A stretch of 42,215 bases of DNA from an uncultured Candidatus Saccharibacteria bacterium (GCA_947306055.1 CAMZFK010000004.1:1-42215), one strand, 5' to 3'. Shown: positions 8,502-17,275, counted from the stretch's first letter. Made by a program: numbers and translations. Notes: generated by a model from the sequence alone, not told the origin.

Positions 8502-8507
8502 ATTATA
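8502..8507 (-). promoter_or_regulatory. -10 box of tRNA-Leu
   Basis: TATAAT on the minus strand, 6 nt upstream of the tRNA 5' end, so transcription probably starts at or within a base or two of the mature end. Confidence 0.65.
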
Positions 8508-8531
8508 TTAGCATATTTCGACATTTTGTGC

Positions 8532-8537
8532 TATAAT
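8532..8537 (+). promoter_or_regulatory. Extended -10 of the sortase gene (leaderless geometry)
   Basis: TGTGCTATAAT with TATAAT ending 6 nt before the ATG at 8544. The alternative TTG at 8526 lies upstream of the box and is rejected. Confidence 0.75.
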
Positions 8538-8543
8538 TTTTTT

Positions 8544-9686
8544 ATGAATCCAGACGACGGTGGGCAATCTTCAAGTGACCTTCAGAGAAGGACTGCAGCC
8601 GAAATCGCTAGAAGGAAAGTTCTAGCGGCCTATACTCAGCGAGCTCAAAAATCAGCCGCCTCAAATCTGACAGATATGTCTAACCGAACACACTTAAAAG
8701 ATGCCGCTCCTAAAATTGACTCTGAATCTTGGAAAAAATACCACACAGCTTGGCAGGATTATTACCAAAAATATTACAGCGAATACTACGCTAATGCCGC
8801 AAGAGACTATATCGCGAGAGAGCGCCTCAAGGATGCTCGCGAACAGGCTGAAGAAGATGAAGTAATCTATGCCTTGACGCACACAACCAAAAAGACCGAC
8901 GGGAATACCGGTCTCAAGATGAAAATACAGGAAAAAGCTTCTGATGAGGCTAAAAAGTCCAAACGTAGACGCAAATTTGTCCCGATTTTTGCTGGCGTTT
9001 TCGTGGTGCTTTTGATACTATTTTTGCAGTATAATCGCTTAATCTTCGCTCCTATCATGGCCTATATTTCTCCTGGGAATGCCCCAGCAAAAGAGATTGA
9101 GGCGCTTGACCCAACTATCACGCAGACGATCTCAAGCGATCCGCGTCTCATTATTCCAAAATTAAATATTGATGTCCCGATCCGTTTCGGTATTTCACTT
9201 GATGGCGTCTTCTCCGCCATGAATAATGGCGTAGTACATTATCGTCTTTCTGGGGCAAGCGCTTACCCTGGAGAAATTGGCAATTTCATTATTACGGGGC
9301 ACTCGGCAGGCGATATTTATAGTTCTAATCCATACAAATATATCTTTTCGGGTCTAGAACGCTTACAGGACGGTGATTTGATCTACGTAAATTATAATTC
9401 TACTCGCTACACATATAAGGTAGTCAAAAAAGAGATCATCGAACCTACCAATGTCGCCGCATTGATTATGCAGACCGATAAACCTTTGATTACGCTCGTA
9501 ACCTGCACCCCGCTTGGCACGTCTAGATTCCGTCTACTTGTGATAGGCGAGCAAATTTCGCCAAGCTACGAAAACGCGACGCCTTCTATCGACGAGGAGA
9601 CTCCAATAATAGACAGCAACCTCAACCTGCCAGCCAACGAACCATCCTTCTTCGAAGGGGTATGGAACTTCCTTACTGGCAACTAA
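8544..9686 (+). CDS. Sortase-family transpeptidase with long cytoplasmic N-terminus
   Basis: A 380-residue membrane-anchored sortase. Residues 1-140 are charged, helical and cytoplasmic (Gln/Lys/Glu-rich, tyrosine-rich patch YQKYYSEYYANAARDY), followed by a transmembrane helix near 146-165 and an extracellular sortase domain. The catalytic His is in ITGHSAG (H253), the Cys in TLVTCTP (C321) and the Arg in SRFRLL (R328/R330), in the family order. The pattern resembles class D/E sortases more than class A, but class is uncertain. The long cytoplasmic part is unusual. No clear LPXTG substrate is encoded in this window. The start is ATG 8544 because the -10 box sits just before it. Confidence 0.88.
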   Translation: MNPDDGGQSSSDLQRRTAAEIARRKVLAAYTQRAQKSAASNLTDMSNRTHLKDAAPKIDSESWKKYHTAWQDYYQKYYSEYYANAARDYIARERLKDAREQAEEDEVIYALTHTTKKTDGNTGLKMKIQEKASDEAKKSKRRRKFVPIFAGVFVVLLILFLQYNRLIFAPIMAYISPGNAPAKEIEALDPTITQTISSDPRLIIPKLNIDVPIRFGISLDGVFSAMNNGVVHYRLSGASAYPGEIGNFIITGHSAGDIYSSNPYKYIFSGLERLQDGDLIYVNYNSTRYTYKVVKKEIIEPTNVAALIMQTDKPLITLVTCTPLGTSRFRLLVIGEQISPSYENATPSIDEETPIIDSNLNLPANEPSFFEGVWNFLTGN

Positions 9687-9689
9687 TCT

Positions 9690-11117
9690 TTATTTCGCGA
9701 TAACTTCACGGATTAAATTGCCGTCACTAAAATAATACATCCATTTGTCGTTGGTGATTGTGACAGGGAAATGACTTGAGACATTATTTGAGAGAGCACG
9801 ATGGTTGAGCCCGTCAAAATCATATACCGAAAGCTCTCCGTCATACACTGCATATATCATGCTATTATCTAGCCACCCAAAATCTGCAGCTGGCACGCTC
9901 CACTCTATTACTTCCATTGCTTCCATGTCGATAGTAGCAATTCTGTTGCCATCGCTCGCCACTATAAAATCTCCGCCATAACTCGCGCGAATCTTTTGTG
10001 GGGTAAAACTTAATGTATTAGATAAAACTTCTTCAAACTTCTCCTTGGAATACATAGTGATTAAATCATTTTTGATAGTCGTGATGTATTTTTCATCATA
10101 AAAACGGCTGATTAGGAGCTTCGCGGCTAAATCGGTCGTTTTTAATTCGGTGATTTTATCATCTCCAAGCTTTAATAAACCTATGTAGTATGGCTTCTTG
10201 CCGTCTTCGGCTTTTTCATCTTCGGTATCCTTTTTGGCATCTTCGGACTTAGCAGAAAATACTACTAGCCCATCATGGAAATCGAAATCATAGACGTCTT
10301 TTGCGAGCGTCGCTGAAATCTGGCGAGAAGAAACGTCTATTTTATGGAGATTGCCGGCGACTACGGCAAGGAGTGTGTTCGCGGAATTGTCTATGATTTT
10401 GATATTTTCAAAATTTGCGGCAAAATCACGGGTAAGATTGATGCTAGATGAAACATTTTTGACATTCAAAATTACCCACTCGACCTTTGAGTCTTTTTTA
10501 GAACTAATCAGAATATGCTCGTCGTCACGGCTCCAATTAGCGGTTAAAATTTGACCCTTAAAAAGGTTTGTAGACGAACTATCGGTAGAGAAGACTCCCG
10601 ACACGTCTATTCTTGTTGGTGATAAATTCTCATTGTCTAGCGAGAGCAATGTCCATGAAGTAGTATTATTTGCAAGGAGCATCGAATTGCGATCTGGGGA
10701 GACCGTAGCTAGCGTAGCGGTAGCAGAATTATATACTGGCTTCTTTTCACGTTCTTTTAAAAATAGCCTTGGGTAGCCAATTCGGTAAAGTAGTCCTTCT
10801 TTGATATTTACCGTCTTGGACCAAGAGTCATATTCGTCTTTAGAAAGAGTCACTGTGTGCTCACCACTAGGGAGGACCTTACTGGTGTTTGTGCGTTGGA
10901 GCCATGCGCCTTCGCCGTCTATCTTAACATCCGCACCTGTAGGCATTGAAGAAATTTGCAACAGCCCTTGGCGCTCTACTTCAAAATTAGAATTGAGCCA
11001 ATATCCAGAAACCACAAAAGCCAAAATCAATACCGTCACGGCAACAGTCACGACCATCAATATTTCTGAGACAATTACACGATAGCTTTGGCGTCTAGCA
11101 CGCTTTTCAAAATCCAT
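9690..11117 (-). CDS. Membrane-anchored PEGA-domain protein
   Basis: A 475-residue protein with a short basic cytoplasmic N-terminus, one transmembrane helix (about residues 15-40) and a large outside portion. Residues about 55-125 form a PEGA domain (ISSMPTGADVKIDG ... LPSGEHTVTLSKDEYDSWSKTVNI), a beta-sandwich common in surface proteins of CPR and Gram-positives. The rest has repeating strands such as ATVSPDRNSMLL, LTANWSRDDEHILI and YGGDFIVASDGNRIATID, reminiscent of a beta-propeller. Function unknown; an envelope role is inferred. It ends 3 nt from the sortase stop, convergent, and has its own -10 box 9 nt before the ATG. Confidence 0.75.
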   Translation of the reverse strand: MDFEKRARRQSYRVIVSEILMVVTVAVTVLILAFVVSGYWLNSNFEVERQGLLQISSMPTGADVKIDGEGAWLQRTNTSKVLPSGEHTVTLSKDEYDSWSKTVNIKEGLLYRIGYPRLFLKEREKKPVYNSATATLATVSPDRNSMLLANNTTSWTLLSLDNENLSPTRIDVSGVFSTDSSSTNLFKGQILTANWSRDDEHILISSKKDSKVEWVILNVKNVSSSINLTRDFAANFENIKIIDNSANTLLAVVAGNLHKIDVSSRQISATLAKDVYDFDFHDGLVVFSAKSEDAKKDTEDEKAEDGKKPYYIGLLKLGDDKITELKTTDLAAKLLISRFYDEKYITTIKNDLITMYSKEKFEEVLSNTLSFTPQKIRASYGGDFIVASDGNRIATIDMEAMEVIEWSVPAADFGWLDNSMIYAVYDGELSVYDFDGLNHRALSNNVSSHFPVTITNDKWMYYFSDGNLIREVIAK

Positions 11118-11126
11118 ATTATTTAT

Positions 11127-11132
11127 ATTATA
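11127..11132 (-). promoter_or_regulatory. -10 box of the PEGA-protein gene
   Basis: GTGTTATAAT on the minus strand; TATAAT ends 9 nt before the ATG at 11117, leaving room for only about 2-3 nt of leader. Confidence 0.65.
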
Positions 11133-11215
11133 ACACTTTTTAAGCTTTTTTATTTAGCACTTGCTTTTTGGTTATGATTAATATATTATTAATATAGATA
11201 AAGTGAAGGTAATAA

Positions 11216-11980
11216 ATGCACAATTTAGATAAGAAAAAAGCTATTTCAGCGCGTCGCAAAATAAAGGTTTCCAGTGCTAAAAACCGCAGAGAGATGAAGC
11301 GCGTAATTTCTGTAGATGAGCCTAAATTTGAGCCAGCTAAGTGTGATCTTTCTAAGATTAATAAAAAGATAAAAGAACGCATGCAGGCCGAACCAATTGT
11401 CGTAAACAGGCTTTCGGCGAAAGAGATAAAAGATCAGGCTATCAAGAAGGCCATCGCCTCTACTACCCGCGTAAAGGACACTGACTTAAAGAGCAAAGAG
11501 ATTCGACCGGGCTTCGGTTGGAAGCGTTTTATACTGATTTCTGCTTGCGCTACTTTGATTGTTGCGGCTTTCGTGTTTATGTCTCATATCACTTCGTCAG
11601 ATGTCTCTCTCAAGGTTGCAGCTATGCAGTCTGGGATTGACGCTTCTTATCCATCGTACGTGCCGCGTGATTTTAATATCTCCGACATCACTTCCGAGAA
11701 TGGCAAAATTACATTAAACTTTGTCAATAATTCTTCTAAAGCCTCTTTCGTATTGACCGAGGAAACTTCTTCTTGGGATTCGGCCGCTCTCCTCTCTAAC
11801 TATGTGCAAGATTTCTATGGCAAGGATTACACTACCGTAAAAGATCAAGGACTTACTATTTACATCGGCACAAACAAAAATGGTGCTGCTTGGGTGACTG
11901 GCGGAATTGTATATAAAATCAACGTTACTTCTGGTGTTTTAAGCAAAAAACAGCTTGTCTCGATTGCAGAATCACTCTAA
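11216..11980 (+). CDS. Single-pass membrane protein with DUF4367-like ectodomain
   Basis: A 254-residue protein: residues 1-100 basic and probably cytoplasmic (many Lys/Arg, coiled-coil-prone), a transmembrane helix near 104-124 (FILISACATLIVAAFVF), then an extracellular domain of about 130 residues with YPSYVPRDFNISDITSENGKITLNFVN and a terminal GGIVYKINVTSGVLSKKQLVSIAESL. This ending resembles DUF4367-type domains, but the match is from memory of the pattern and is uncertain. It precedes gltX by 18 nt and could share its upstream region, though gltX has its own -10. A GAAGGT ribosome-binding-like site precedes the ATG, so this mRNA has a leader. Confidence 0.65.
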   Translation: MHNLDKKKAISARRKIKVSSAKNRREMKRVISVDEPKFEPAKCDLSKINKKIKERMQAEPIVVNRLSAKEIKDQAIKKAIASTTRVKDTDLKSKEIRPGFGWKRFILISACATLIVAAFVFMSHITSSDVSLKVAAMQSGIDASYPSYVPRDFNISDITSENGKITLNFVNNSSKASFVLTEETSSWDSAALLSNYVQDFYGKDYTTVKDQGLTIYIGTNKNGAAWVTGGIVYKINVTSGVLSKKQLVSIAESL

Positions 11981-11986
11981 AAGTGG

Positions 11987-11992
11987 TATAGT
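11987..11992 (+). promoter_or_regulatory. -10 box of gltX (leaderless geometry)
   Basis: GTGGTATAGT; TATAGT ends 6 nt before the gltX ATG at 11999. Confidence 0.65.
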
Positions 11993-11998
11993 AATAAT

Positions 11999-13438
11999 AT
12001 GAAAGCTATAACTCGTTTTGCGCCGAGCCCAACCGGCTATATTCATATTGGAAACGTTCGCTCTGCGATTTATCCTTATCTTGTTGCACGTCAAACTGAC
12101 GGCAAGATGATTCTTCGCATCGAAGATACCGACAGGGAACGCTATGTAGAAGGCGCGACCGAGCTAATCGAAGACACCCTTAAGTGGCTTGGGCTAGATT
12201 GGGACGAGGGCCCAATTATTGGCGGGGATAATGGCCCGTATTTTCAAAGTGAAAGACTTGAGATTTATCACGCATGGGTAAAAAAGCTTCTTGATTCTGG
12301 GCGCGCCTATGCTGACCCTACACCCGCAGAAAAAATCGACGAGTATCGCCGTGAGTGTACCGAGAAAAAAATCCCATTTCTATATCGTAATTTTCGCCCA
12401 GAAAACCCACCGGAGTGGGAGCCTGGAATGCCGATTCGCTTCAAATCCGAACCAAAAGAATATTCTTGGACTGACGCCGTAATGGGTGAAATGCACACCG
12501 GTCCAGAAGTGCTTGATGACATTATCTTGATCAAACGCGATGGCTATCCGACTTATAATTTTGCGCATATTGTAGATGATGCGGAAATGGGCGTAACACA
12601 CGTGATGCGTGGCGTAGAATATCTTTCTAGTACGCCAAATTACCTTGCTTTGTACGAGGCTTTTGGGCTAGAGCGGCCAGTGTTAGTATCTCTGCCACAC
12701 ATTCTTGCTCCTACTGGCAACAAAAAGCTCGGCAAACGTGACGGAGCTAAGTCTGTTACAGAATATCGCGACGACGGCGTGCTAGCTGAGGCTATGCTTA
12801 ATTATCTTGCGTGTCTCGGTTGGAATGATGGCACCGAACAAGAAATTTATACAAAAGAAGAGCTTGTTAAACATTTCTCGATAGACAAAATTCAGACTTC
12901 GGGGGCGCGTTATGACGAGACCAAACTTCTTTGGATGAATGGTCAATGGATTCGTAGAATCTTTGATGAGCAAGGCGCCAGGGCATTATACGATCGGACT
13001 GTTGGGTTCTGGCCAGAATCAGCAGAGAATTACGATGAAGAATATCGCATCAAAGTACTTTCAATCATCTACGACCGCTTAAAAGTTCTCTCTGATTTGC
13101 GAGAAATGACTACTTACTTCTTCGAGGATCCTGAAGTTAATGTCTCAATGATTGCCGAAAACAAATTTCTCAAAAAACTATCCGAAGCAGAGATTGAAGA
13201 TTTGCTCAAGAAGACCATCACGAAGCTCAGCGGAGTTACTGAATGGAATGCTGACAATTTGCAAATCGCGCTAAACGAATTGCTTGAAGAAACTGAGCGT
13301 AAACCAGCAGAGCTATTTTCGCTTATTCGCCTAAGCATATCTTTTGCACCATTTAGCCCTGCACTTAATCTTACGCTTGATGTGCTGGGTCGTGAGGTAT
13401 CTCTAGCACGACTAAATGCTGCCGCTAGAAGCATCTAG
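11999..13438 (+). CDS. gltX: Glutamate--tRNA ligase
   Basis: Charges tRNA-Glu with glutamate; a tRNA-Glu gene lies at 17353 in the window. The 479-residue class I synthetase shows RFAPSPTGYIHIGNVRSA (the HIGH-type motif, here HIGN) at residues 5-22, LRIEDTDRERYVEGA, and the KMSKS-type loop KKLGKRDGAKSVTEY near residue 245, followed by the helical anticodon-binding domain. In CPR with a GatCAB route GltX may be non-discriminating, but this cannot be read from the sequence. It ends before a strong bidirectional terminator. Confidence 0.96.
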   Translation: MKAITRFAPSPTGYIHIGNVRSAIYPYLVARQTDGKMILRIEDTDRERYVEGATELIEDTLKWLGLDWDEGPIIGGDNGPYFQSERLEIYHAWVKKLLDSGRAYADPTPAEKIDEYRRECTEKKIPFLYRNFRPENPPEWEPGMPIRFKSEPKEYSWTDAVMGEMHTGPEVLDDIILIKRDGYPTYNFAHIVDDAEMGVTHVMRGVEYLSSTPNYLALYEAFGLERPVLVSLPHILAPTGNKKLGKRDGAKSVTEYRDDGVLAEAMLNYLACLGWNDGTEQEIYTKEELVKHFSIDKIQTSGARYDETKLLWMNGQWIRRIFDEQGARALYDRTVGFWPESAENYDEEYRIKVLSIIYDRLKVLSDLREMTTYFFEDPEVNVSMIAENKFLKKLSEAEIEDLLKKTITKLSGVTEWNADNLQIALNELLEETERKPAELFSLIRLSISFAPFSPALNLTLDVLGREVSLARLNAAARSI

Positions 13439-13447
13439 ATTGCCTAC

Positions 13448-13477
13448 AAAAAACAGGTGCGCTCGCACCTGTTTTTT
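13448..13477. terminator. Bidirectional terminator between gltX and the surface-protein gene
   Basis: ACAGGTGC-GCTC-GCACCTGT hairpin flanked by an A run on the left and a T run on the right, so it serves both convergent genes. Confidence 0.9.
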
Positions 13478-13485
13478 GTTGTATA

Positions 13486-14412
13486 CTATTTTTTGAATTT
13501 CGCTATCATGAAGAAGGCTGAGCCAGCTGCTGCAGCAACGCCTGCCGTCACCATCAATCCGGTCACCATCGGTGTACCTTCTTCTACAGTTGACGACGCA
13601 GTAGTGACACCTTGAGGCGAAGCAAAGGCGGTGCGAACATCGCCAGTAGCGATGTCTGTACGCTCGGTGGTGGTAGTAGTCGCTACAGGAAGACTCTGGT
13701 TACCAGTCGTAGTACTTGTTTTGACGGTACGATCTTCTACGGAGTCATATGATGGATTATTCACTGAGGTATCTTCTGGGACAACTGGGTTAACTGGAGT
13801 AACTGGATTAGTGCTTTCGCTAATTACGCCAGAAACCACACTGATGACTACGGTATTAGCATAAGTACCAGAATCTTTGTCCATACCGGCTTTAGCGCCG
13901 AAATAAATTGGCTGATTAAGCGTAGTGGCATAATTTGGGTTAGCAATCGTGATGGCATTTAAATCTAGCGCGGAATAACTTGCCGAAGAACTACCTGCGT
14001 CAGTGTCATTGACAGAATAGCCCCAGCGATTGACTGGGAAATTTTCTGCGGTAGTCGTAGCGGCGAGTGTAGGAATCACGACGGAGCTCTTGCCTTCGGT
14101 CTGGTTGACAAGATTAGTCGTGGTCTTGCTAGCCATTGATGCTGTAAAACCAGCTGCGTTATTGGATAATACGTTTAAAATGATTTTGTTTCTAAGCAGG
14201 TCACTCTGTCCGGTAGTAGAGTCAATATCACCTGCGGCCCATTCATCTGGTCTAGTAAGAGAAACGGTCAGAACTTCAGTAACATCGACATTAAAATCAA
14301 TGTTTTTTGTATCATTTCTAGCCGCTGATACATTAAAAGTTGATAGGAGTGGCATCATTGTTGCAATCAACACGCCACTTATTTTTTGAGCTTTGTGTAT
14401 TTTCCGGACCAT
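13486..14412 (-). CDS. Secreted surface protein with C-terminal membrane anchor
   Basis: A 308-residue protein with a classical signal peptide (MVRKIHKAQKISGVLIATMM... cleavage likely after NVSAA), a beta-rich domain (about 30-205) with the pattern VTEVLTVSLTRP ... VLSNNAAGFTASM ... NRWGYSVND ... PIYFGAKAG, a Ser/Thr/Pro-rich stalk, and a C-terminal hydrophobic helix followed by KFKK. The beta domain has the same strand order as the N-terminal domain of the giant surface protein at 156-3893. It looks like a cell-wall or membrane-anchored surface protein; the pre-helix sequence TPMVTG is not a standard LPXTG signal. Start ATG 14412 is chosen because the TATAAT box ends 6 nt before it; the upstream in-frame ATG would lie before that box. 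Confidence 0.75.
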   Translation of the reverse strand: MVRKIHKAQKISGVLIATMMPLLSTFNVSAARNDTKNIDFNVDVTEVLTVSLTRPDEWAAGDIDSTTGQSDLLRNKIILNVLSNNAAGFTASMASKTTTNLVNQTEGKSSVVIPTLAATTTAENFPVNRWGYSVNDTDAGSSSASYSALDLNAITIANPNYATTLNQPIYFGAKAGMDKDSGTYANTVVISVVSGVISESTNPVTPVNPVVPEDTSVNNPSYDSVEDRTVKTSTTTGNQSLPVATTTTTERTDIATGDVRTAFASPQGVTTASSTVEEGTPMVTGLMVTAGVAAAAGSAFFMIAKFKK

Positions 14413-14418
14413 AAGCAC

Positions 14419-14424
14419 ATTATA
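14419..14424 (-). promoter_or_regulatory. -10 box of the anchored surface-protein gene (leaderless geometry)
   Basis: TGTGTTATAAT on the minus strand, ending 6 nt before ATG 14412. Confidence 0.75.
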
Positions 14425-14445
14425 ACACATATTTTTATTTTGTGC

Positions 14446-14451
14446 TAAAAT
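14446..14451 (+). promoter_or_regulatory. Candidate -10 of the DUF3048 gene
   Basis: TGTGCTAAAAT, an extended -10 lying 38 nt before the ATG at 14490, so unlike its neighbours this gene would have a short leader. Confidence 0.5.
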
Positions 14452-14489
14452 TATAGTAAATTAATAATTAAATGATCGGAAAATAGTAG

Positions 14490-15662
14490 ATGCCTGTGGA
14501 AAACTCTAAAAAATCTCTGGAAATTTGGTTTTTGATTTCTGGCATTTTAGGTGTTGTCGGTGGCATCACTATGGCACTTATCGGACTTTTGACACCAAAA
14601 GAAGACTTGCCTGATTTGATCTTCCCGGATACTACGGCCATAGTGGACACTGGGGTTTATAGCAGATTGACAGGGTTACCGCTCGAAAATGCGGAACTTT
14701 TAACCGCGCCCGCTTACTGCGTGCAAATTCCAAATGGAACCGACGGTGGGCGGCCACAAGCTGGATTAACTGAGGCTGGAGTAGTGTTCGAGGCTATTGC
14801 AGAGGCGGGAATTACACGTTTTGCGGCGATCTATCAAAACCCAAGTTCTAGCATTATTGGGCCAATTCGTTCACTTAGGATTTATTATTTGCAGTGGGAC
14901 ACACCATTTGATTGCACAATCGTGCATGCTGGCGGTTCTGGCGATGCTTTGGCAGCGGTACGGGCAGGTGGTTATAAAGATTTAAGTGAAAATTACACTT
15001 ATATGTATCGCGGGACTTATGGTTCTAGACGCTGGAATAATTTATTTACTACAGCAAAAAATCTCGCTGCAATGAATTCAAATTTTGAGCATGGTGGCTC
15101 AAATATTTCTGGCTTCAAGCGAATGACGCCTAGCGAGTCGCTAAAATCGCGCATCGACGCTAGCGCAGTGTCGAGATTAGTGATTACGGAGCCTTCTCCT
15201 GGTGATACTTCAGCGACTGTTGCAAAAGTGCCACAAGTTGCAATTAACTTCGGTAGTTGGGCAACTTTTAATGTACGATACAGCTACAATGCCGACACGA
15301 ACACTTATGCGCGAAGTTATGCTACTGGAGCAAAACATGACGTCTACCAGTGTCCGGCCGGCGACAAAGGCAACGCAAACCCAGAAGACGTCTGCGATCT
15401 GGTGCAATTATCGCCGTCCGTGATTGCCGTAATAGTCGTTAACGAAAAGCGCGCTTCTGATAATTACCATGAAGATATCACAACGATAGGGGCAGGGAAA
15501 GCATATGTTTTCCAAAATGGTATCGTCGTGCGCGGAACATGGAGTAAAGGCTCCGTAAACGAGCAGATTAAATTCTTTGACGAAAATGGCGAAGAGGTCG
15601 CACTCGCGCCAGGGCAGACATTTATCGAAGCGATTCCGAGCTACGGAAGTGTCAACTATTAG
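14490..15662 (+). CDS. DUF3048 (YerB-like) membrane-anchored protein
   Basis: A 390-residue protein with an N-terminal hydrophobic segment (about residues 10-32, no lipobox Cys) and an extracellular DUF3048 domain: SRLTGLPLENAELLTAPAYC, then RPQAGLTEAGVVFEAIAEAGITRFAAIYQ, IGPIRSLRIYYLQW and DCTIVHAGGSGDAL, followed by the C-terminal half with VAINFGSWATFNVRYSYNADTNTYAR. The family is widespread in Gram-positives and CPR and its biochemical function is not settled; an envelope role is inferred from topology. No strong ribosome-binding site is visible. Confidence 0.88.
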   Translation: MPVENSKKSLEIWFLISGILGVVGGITMALIGLLTPKEDLPDLIFPDTTAIVDTGVYSRLTGLPLENAELLTAPAYCVQIPNGTDGGRPQAGLTEAGVVFEAIAEAGITRFAAIYQNPSSSIIGPIRSLRIYYLQWDTPFDCTIVHAGGSGDALAAVRAGGYKDLSENYTYMYRGTYGSRRWNNLFTTAKNLAAMNSNFEHGGSNISGFKRMTPSESLKSRIDASAVSRLVITEPSPGDTSATVAKVPQVAINFGSWATFNVRYSYNADTNTYARSYATGAKHDVYQCPAGDKGNANPEDVCDLVQLSPSVIAVIVVNEKRASDNYHEDITTIGAGKAYVFQNGIVVRGTWSKGSVNEQIKFFDENGEEVALAPGQTFIEAIPSYGSVNY

Positions 15663-15679
15663 CTTGCCACAAGAAGTGG

Positions 15680-15685
15680 TATAAT
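15680..15685 (+). promoter_or_regulatory. -10 box of iscS
   Basis: GTGGTATAAT; TATAAT ends 10 nt before the ATG at 15696, implying a leader of only a few nucleotides. Confidence 0.65.
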
Positions 15686-15695
15686 ACAGATAATA

Positions 15696-16847
15696 ATGGT
15701 GTATTTAGATTTTGCAGCAACAGCGCCGATGCTGCCGGAAGTTTTAGACGCAATGCACGAGGCGGAAGGGCGGTTTTTTGCTAATGCGTCGGCCCTGCAT
15801 ACCCCTGGGCACTTGGCGCTAAACGAAATTGAACATGCGCGCGAAGTTTTGGCTGAATTAATCGGCGCGAAACCGACGGAAATTATTTTTACGTCTGGCG
15901 CAAGTGAGTCTAACAATACCGTAATTCGAACTTTTTCTGGTTGCCAAATTGATACTTCGCCACTGGAACATCATTCAATAATTGAGACGGCGGCAAAAGT
16001 GGCCGGCGATAAATTGCCGAAGCTCTACTCGTATATGTTAGCCAATAATGAGACCGGTGATATTTTAGATCTTGGTGAGATTGTGGCGGCAGCGCAAAAA
16101 ATCCCAGCGCCGGAGAAGTCGGAGTTATTTGAGTCGGTTTCGAACTGGGGCAAACCACTTGTAACAGATCGGCGGGGCGGGTATGTACATTCAGATTTGA
16201 CGCAAGCGCTCGGAAAAATCCCAGTAAATGTACATGAGCTCGGGATAGATTACGCAACTTTTAGCGCACATAAAATTGGCGGGCCAATTGGCGTAGGAGC
16301 GCTATATGTAAAAGAGGGGGTGCCGTTTACGCCACTGATTGTCGGCGGAAATCAAGAAGGGAAACGGCGCGGGGGGACTTATAACACGGTTGGAATTGTT
16401 GGTTTTTTGGCGGCGCTTTTAAAACTTCGAGATGAGAAAAGTTGGGAGCTTTACGATACCCGCGTACGGGAGCTACGTGACCGGCTGGCCGAACGAATTT
16501 TAAAGGAAATTCCAGGCAGTAGCCTAAATACCGACCTCACGCCGGGGAAGTCGCTGCCAAATATTTTAAATGCTTCGTTCCAGGCGGCGGAGGGGGAATC
16601 GATTCAGCTATATCTGGATGCGGAAGGGGTAGTGGTCTCGACCGGCTCAGCTTGTGCGGCGGGTGATATTAAACCGAGCCACGTACTGATGGCAAAGACT
16701 GGTGATGCCGAGGTGGCGCATTCATCGATTCGTTTCTCTTTTGGCTTAGATAGCACTGCTTCTGACATCGAAAAAGTAATGGAAGTTTTGCCGGGCATTA
16801 TTGAACGCTTACAAAAAATTAGTACGATAAAGATGGAGGAAAAATAA
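15696..16847 (+). CDS. iscS: Cysteine desulfurase (IscS/NifS family)
   Basis: PLP enzyme that takes sulfur from cysteine for Fe-S cluster assembly. The 383-residue product opens with MVYLDFAATAPMLPEVLDAM and has the family motifs FTSGASESNN, LEHHSI, ANNETG, the PLP lysine in SAHKIGGP (K193), RRGGTYNT, and the persulfide cysteine in STGSACAAG (C320). It overlaps iscU by one base (TAATG), so the two are translationally coupled. The codon and base usage is G-rich compared with the neighbours. A role in tRNA thiolation is also possible. Confidence 0.93.
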   Translation: MVYLDFAATAPMLPEVLDAMHEAEGRFFANASALHTPGHLALNEIEHAREVLAELIGAKPTEIIFTSGASESNNTVIRTFSGCQIDTSPLEHHSIIETAAKVAGDKLPKLYSYMLANNETGDILDLGEIVAAAQKIPAPEKSELFESVSNWGKPLVTDRRGGYVHSDLTQALGKIPVNVHELGIDYATFSAHKIGGPIGVGALYVKEGVPFTPLIVGGNQEGKRRGGTYNTVGIVGFLAALLKLRDEKSWELYDTRVRELRDRLAERILKEIPGSSLNTDLTPGKSLPNILNASFQAAEGESIQLYLDAEGVVVSTGSACAAGDIKPSHVLMAKTGDAEVAHSSIRFSFGLDSTASDIEKVMEVLPGIIERLQKISTIKMEEK

Positions 16848-17242
16848 TGGAGAATCAAGATTGGGTTTATTCGAACATCGTAAAGGATCATTTTTTGAAT
16901 CCACGAAACTTTTTGTTTGGAGACGAAAAACAATTTGAGTTTGATGCGGTAGGTACGGTTGGAAACCCGATTTGTGGCGATCAAATGAGAATGTATATTA
17001 AGGTTAGTGACGACAGAATCGTTGATGTGCGCTGGAAAACCTATGGTTGCGCATCGGCGATTGCGTCTACATCGGCGCTTTCGGAACTAGTAAAAGGTAA
17101 GACTCTGGATGAGGCGCTAAAGATTGACGCGAAAGCGATTGATGATTATCTGGGCAATCTACCGAAGCATAAATTTCACTGTTCGGTTTTGGGGCATGAA
17201 GCTCTGGCTGAGGCAATAAAAAAATACCGCGACGGTAGTTGA
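16847..17242 (+). CDS. iscU: Fe-S cluster scaffold (IscU/NifU-like)
   Basis: A 131-residue scaffold on which IscS-derived sulfur and iron form clusters. The three conserved cysteines are present: C43 in GNPICGDQM, C68 in KTYGCASAIA and C112 in KFHCSVLGHEAL, the last preceded by the conserved His. The N-terminal YSNIVKDHFLNPRNF is typical. The stop of iscS overlaps its ATG, and an AGGA-type site lies just upstream, so the pair is a two-gene operon. No other isc/suf gene is in the window. Confidence 0.93.
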   Translation: MENQDWVYSNIVKDHFLNPRNFLFGDEKQFEFDAVGTVGNPICGDQMRMYIKVSDDRIVDVRWKTYGCASAIASTSALSELVKGKTLDEALKIDAKAIDDYLGNLPKHKFHCSVLGHEALAEAIKKYRDGS

Positions 17243-17251
17243 TTAATAAGA

Positions 17252-17257
17252 TATAAT
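17252..17257 (+). promoter_or_regulatory. -10 box upstream of tRNA-Glu
   Basis: GATATAAT; 18 nt before the first GGTTCCGT copy (17276) and 95 nt before the mature tRNA 5' end at 17353. The 77-bp insertion between them now lengthens the tRNA precursor. Confidence 0.55.
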
Positions 17258-17275
17258 ATGATAAAATAATTGTAT

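Noticed and set aside
8526-8543. Upstream TTG start giving a longer sortase beginning MCYNFF
   Set aside because: The codons are the extended -10 box itself; homology and the transcription start geometry favour ATG 8544. The same holds for 3961 (smpB), 14430 (surface protein) and 37847 (rsmH).
13486-13560. LPXTG sorting signal in the anchored surface protein
   Set aside because: The C-terminal helix and KFKK tail are there, but the preceding sequence reads TPMVTG, not a recognised sortase motif.
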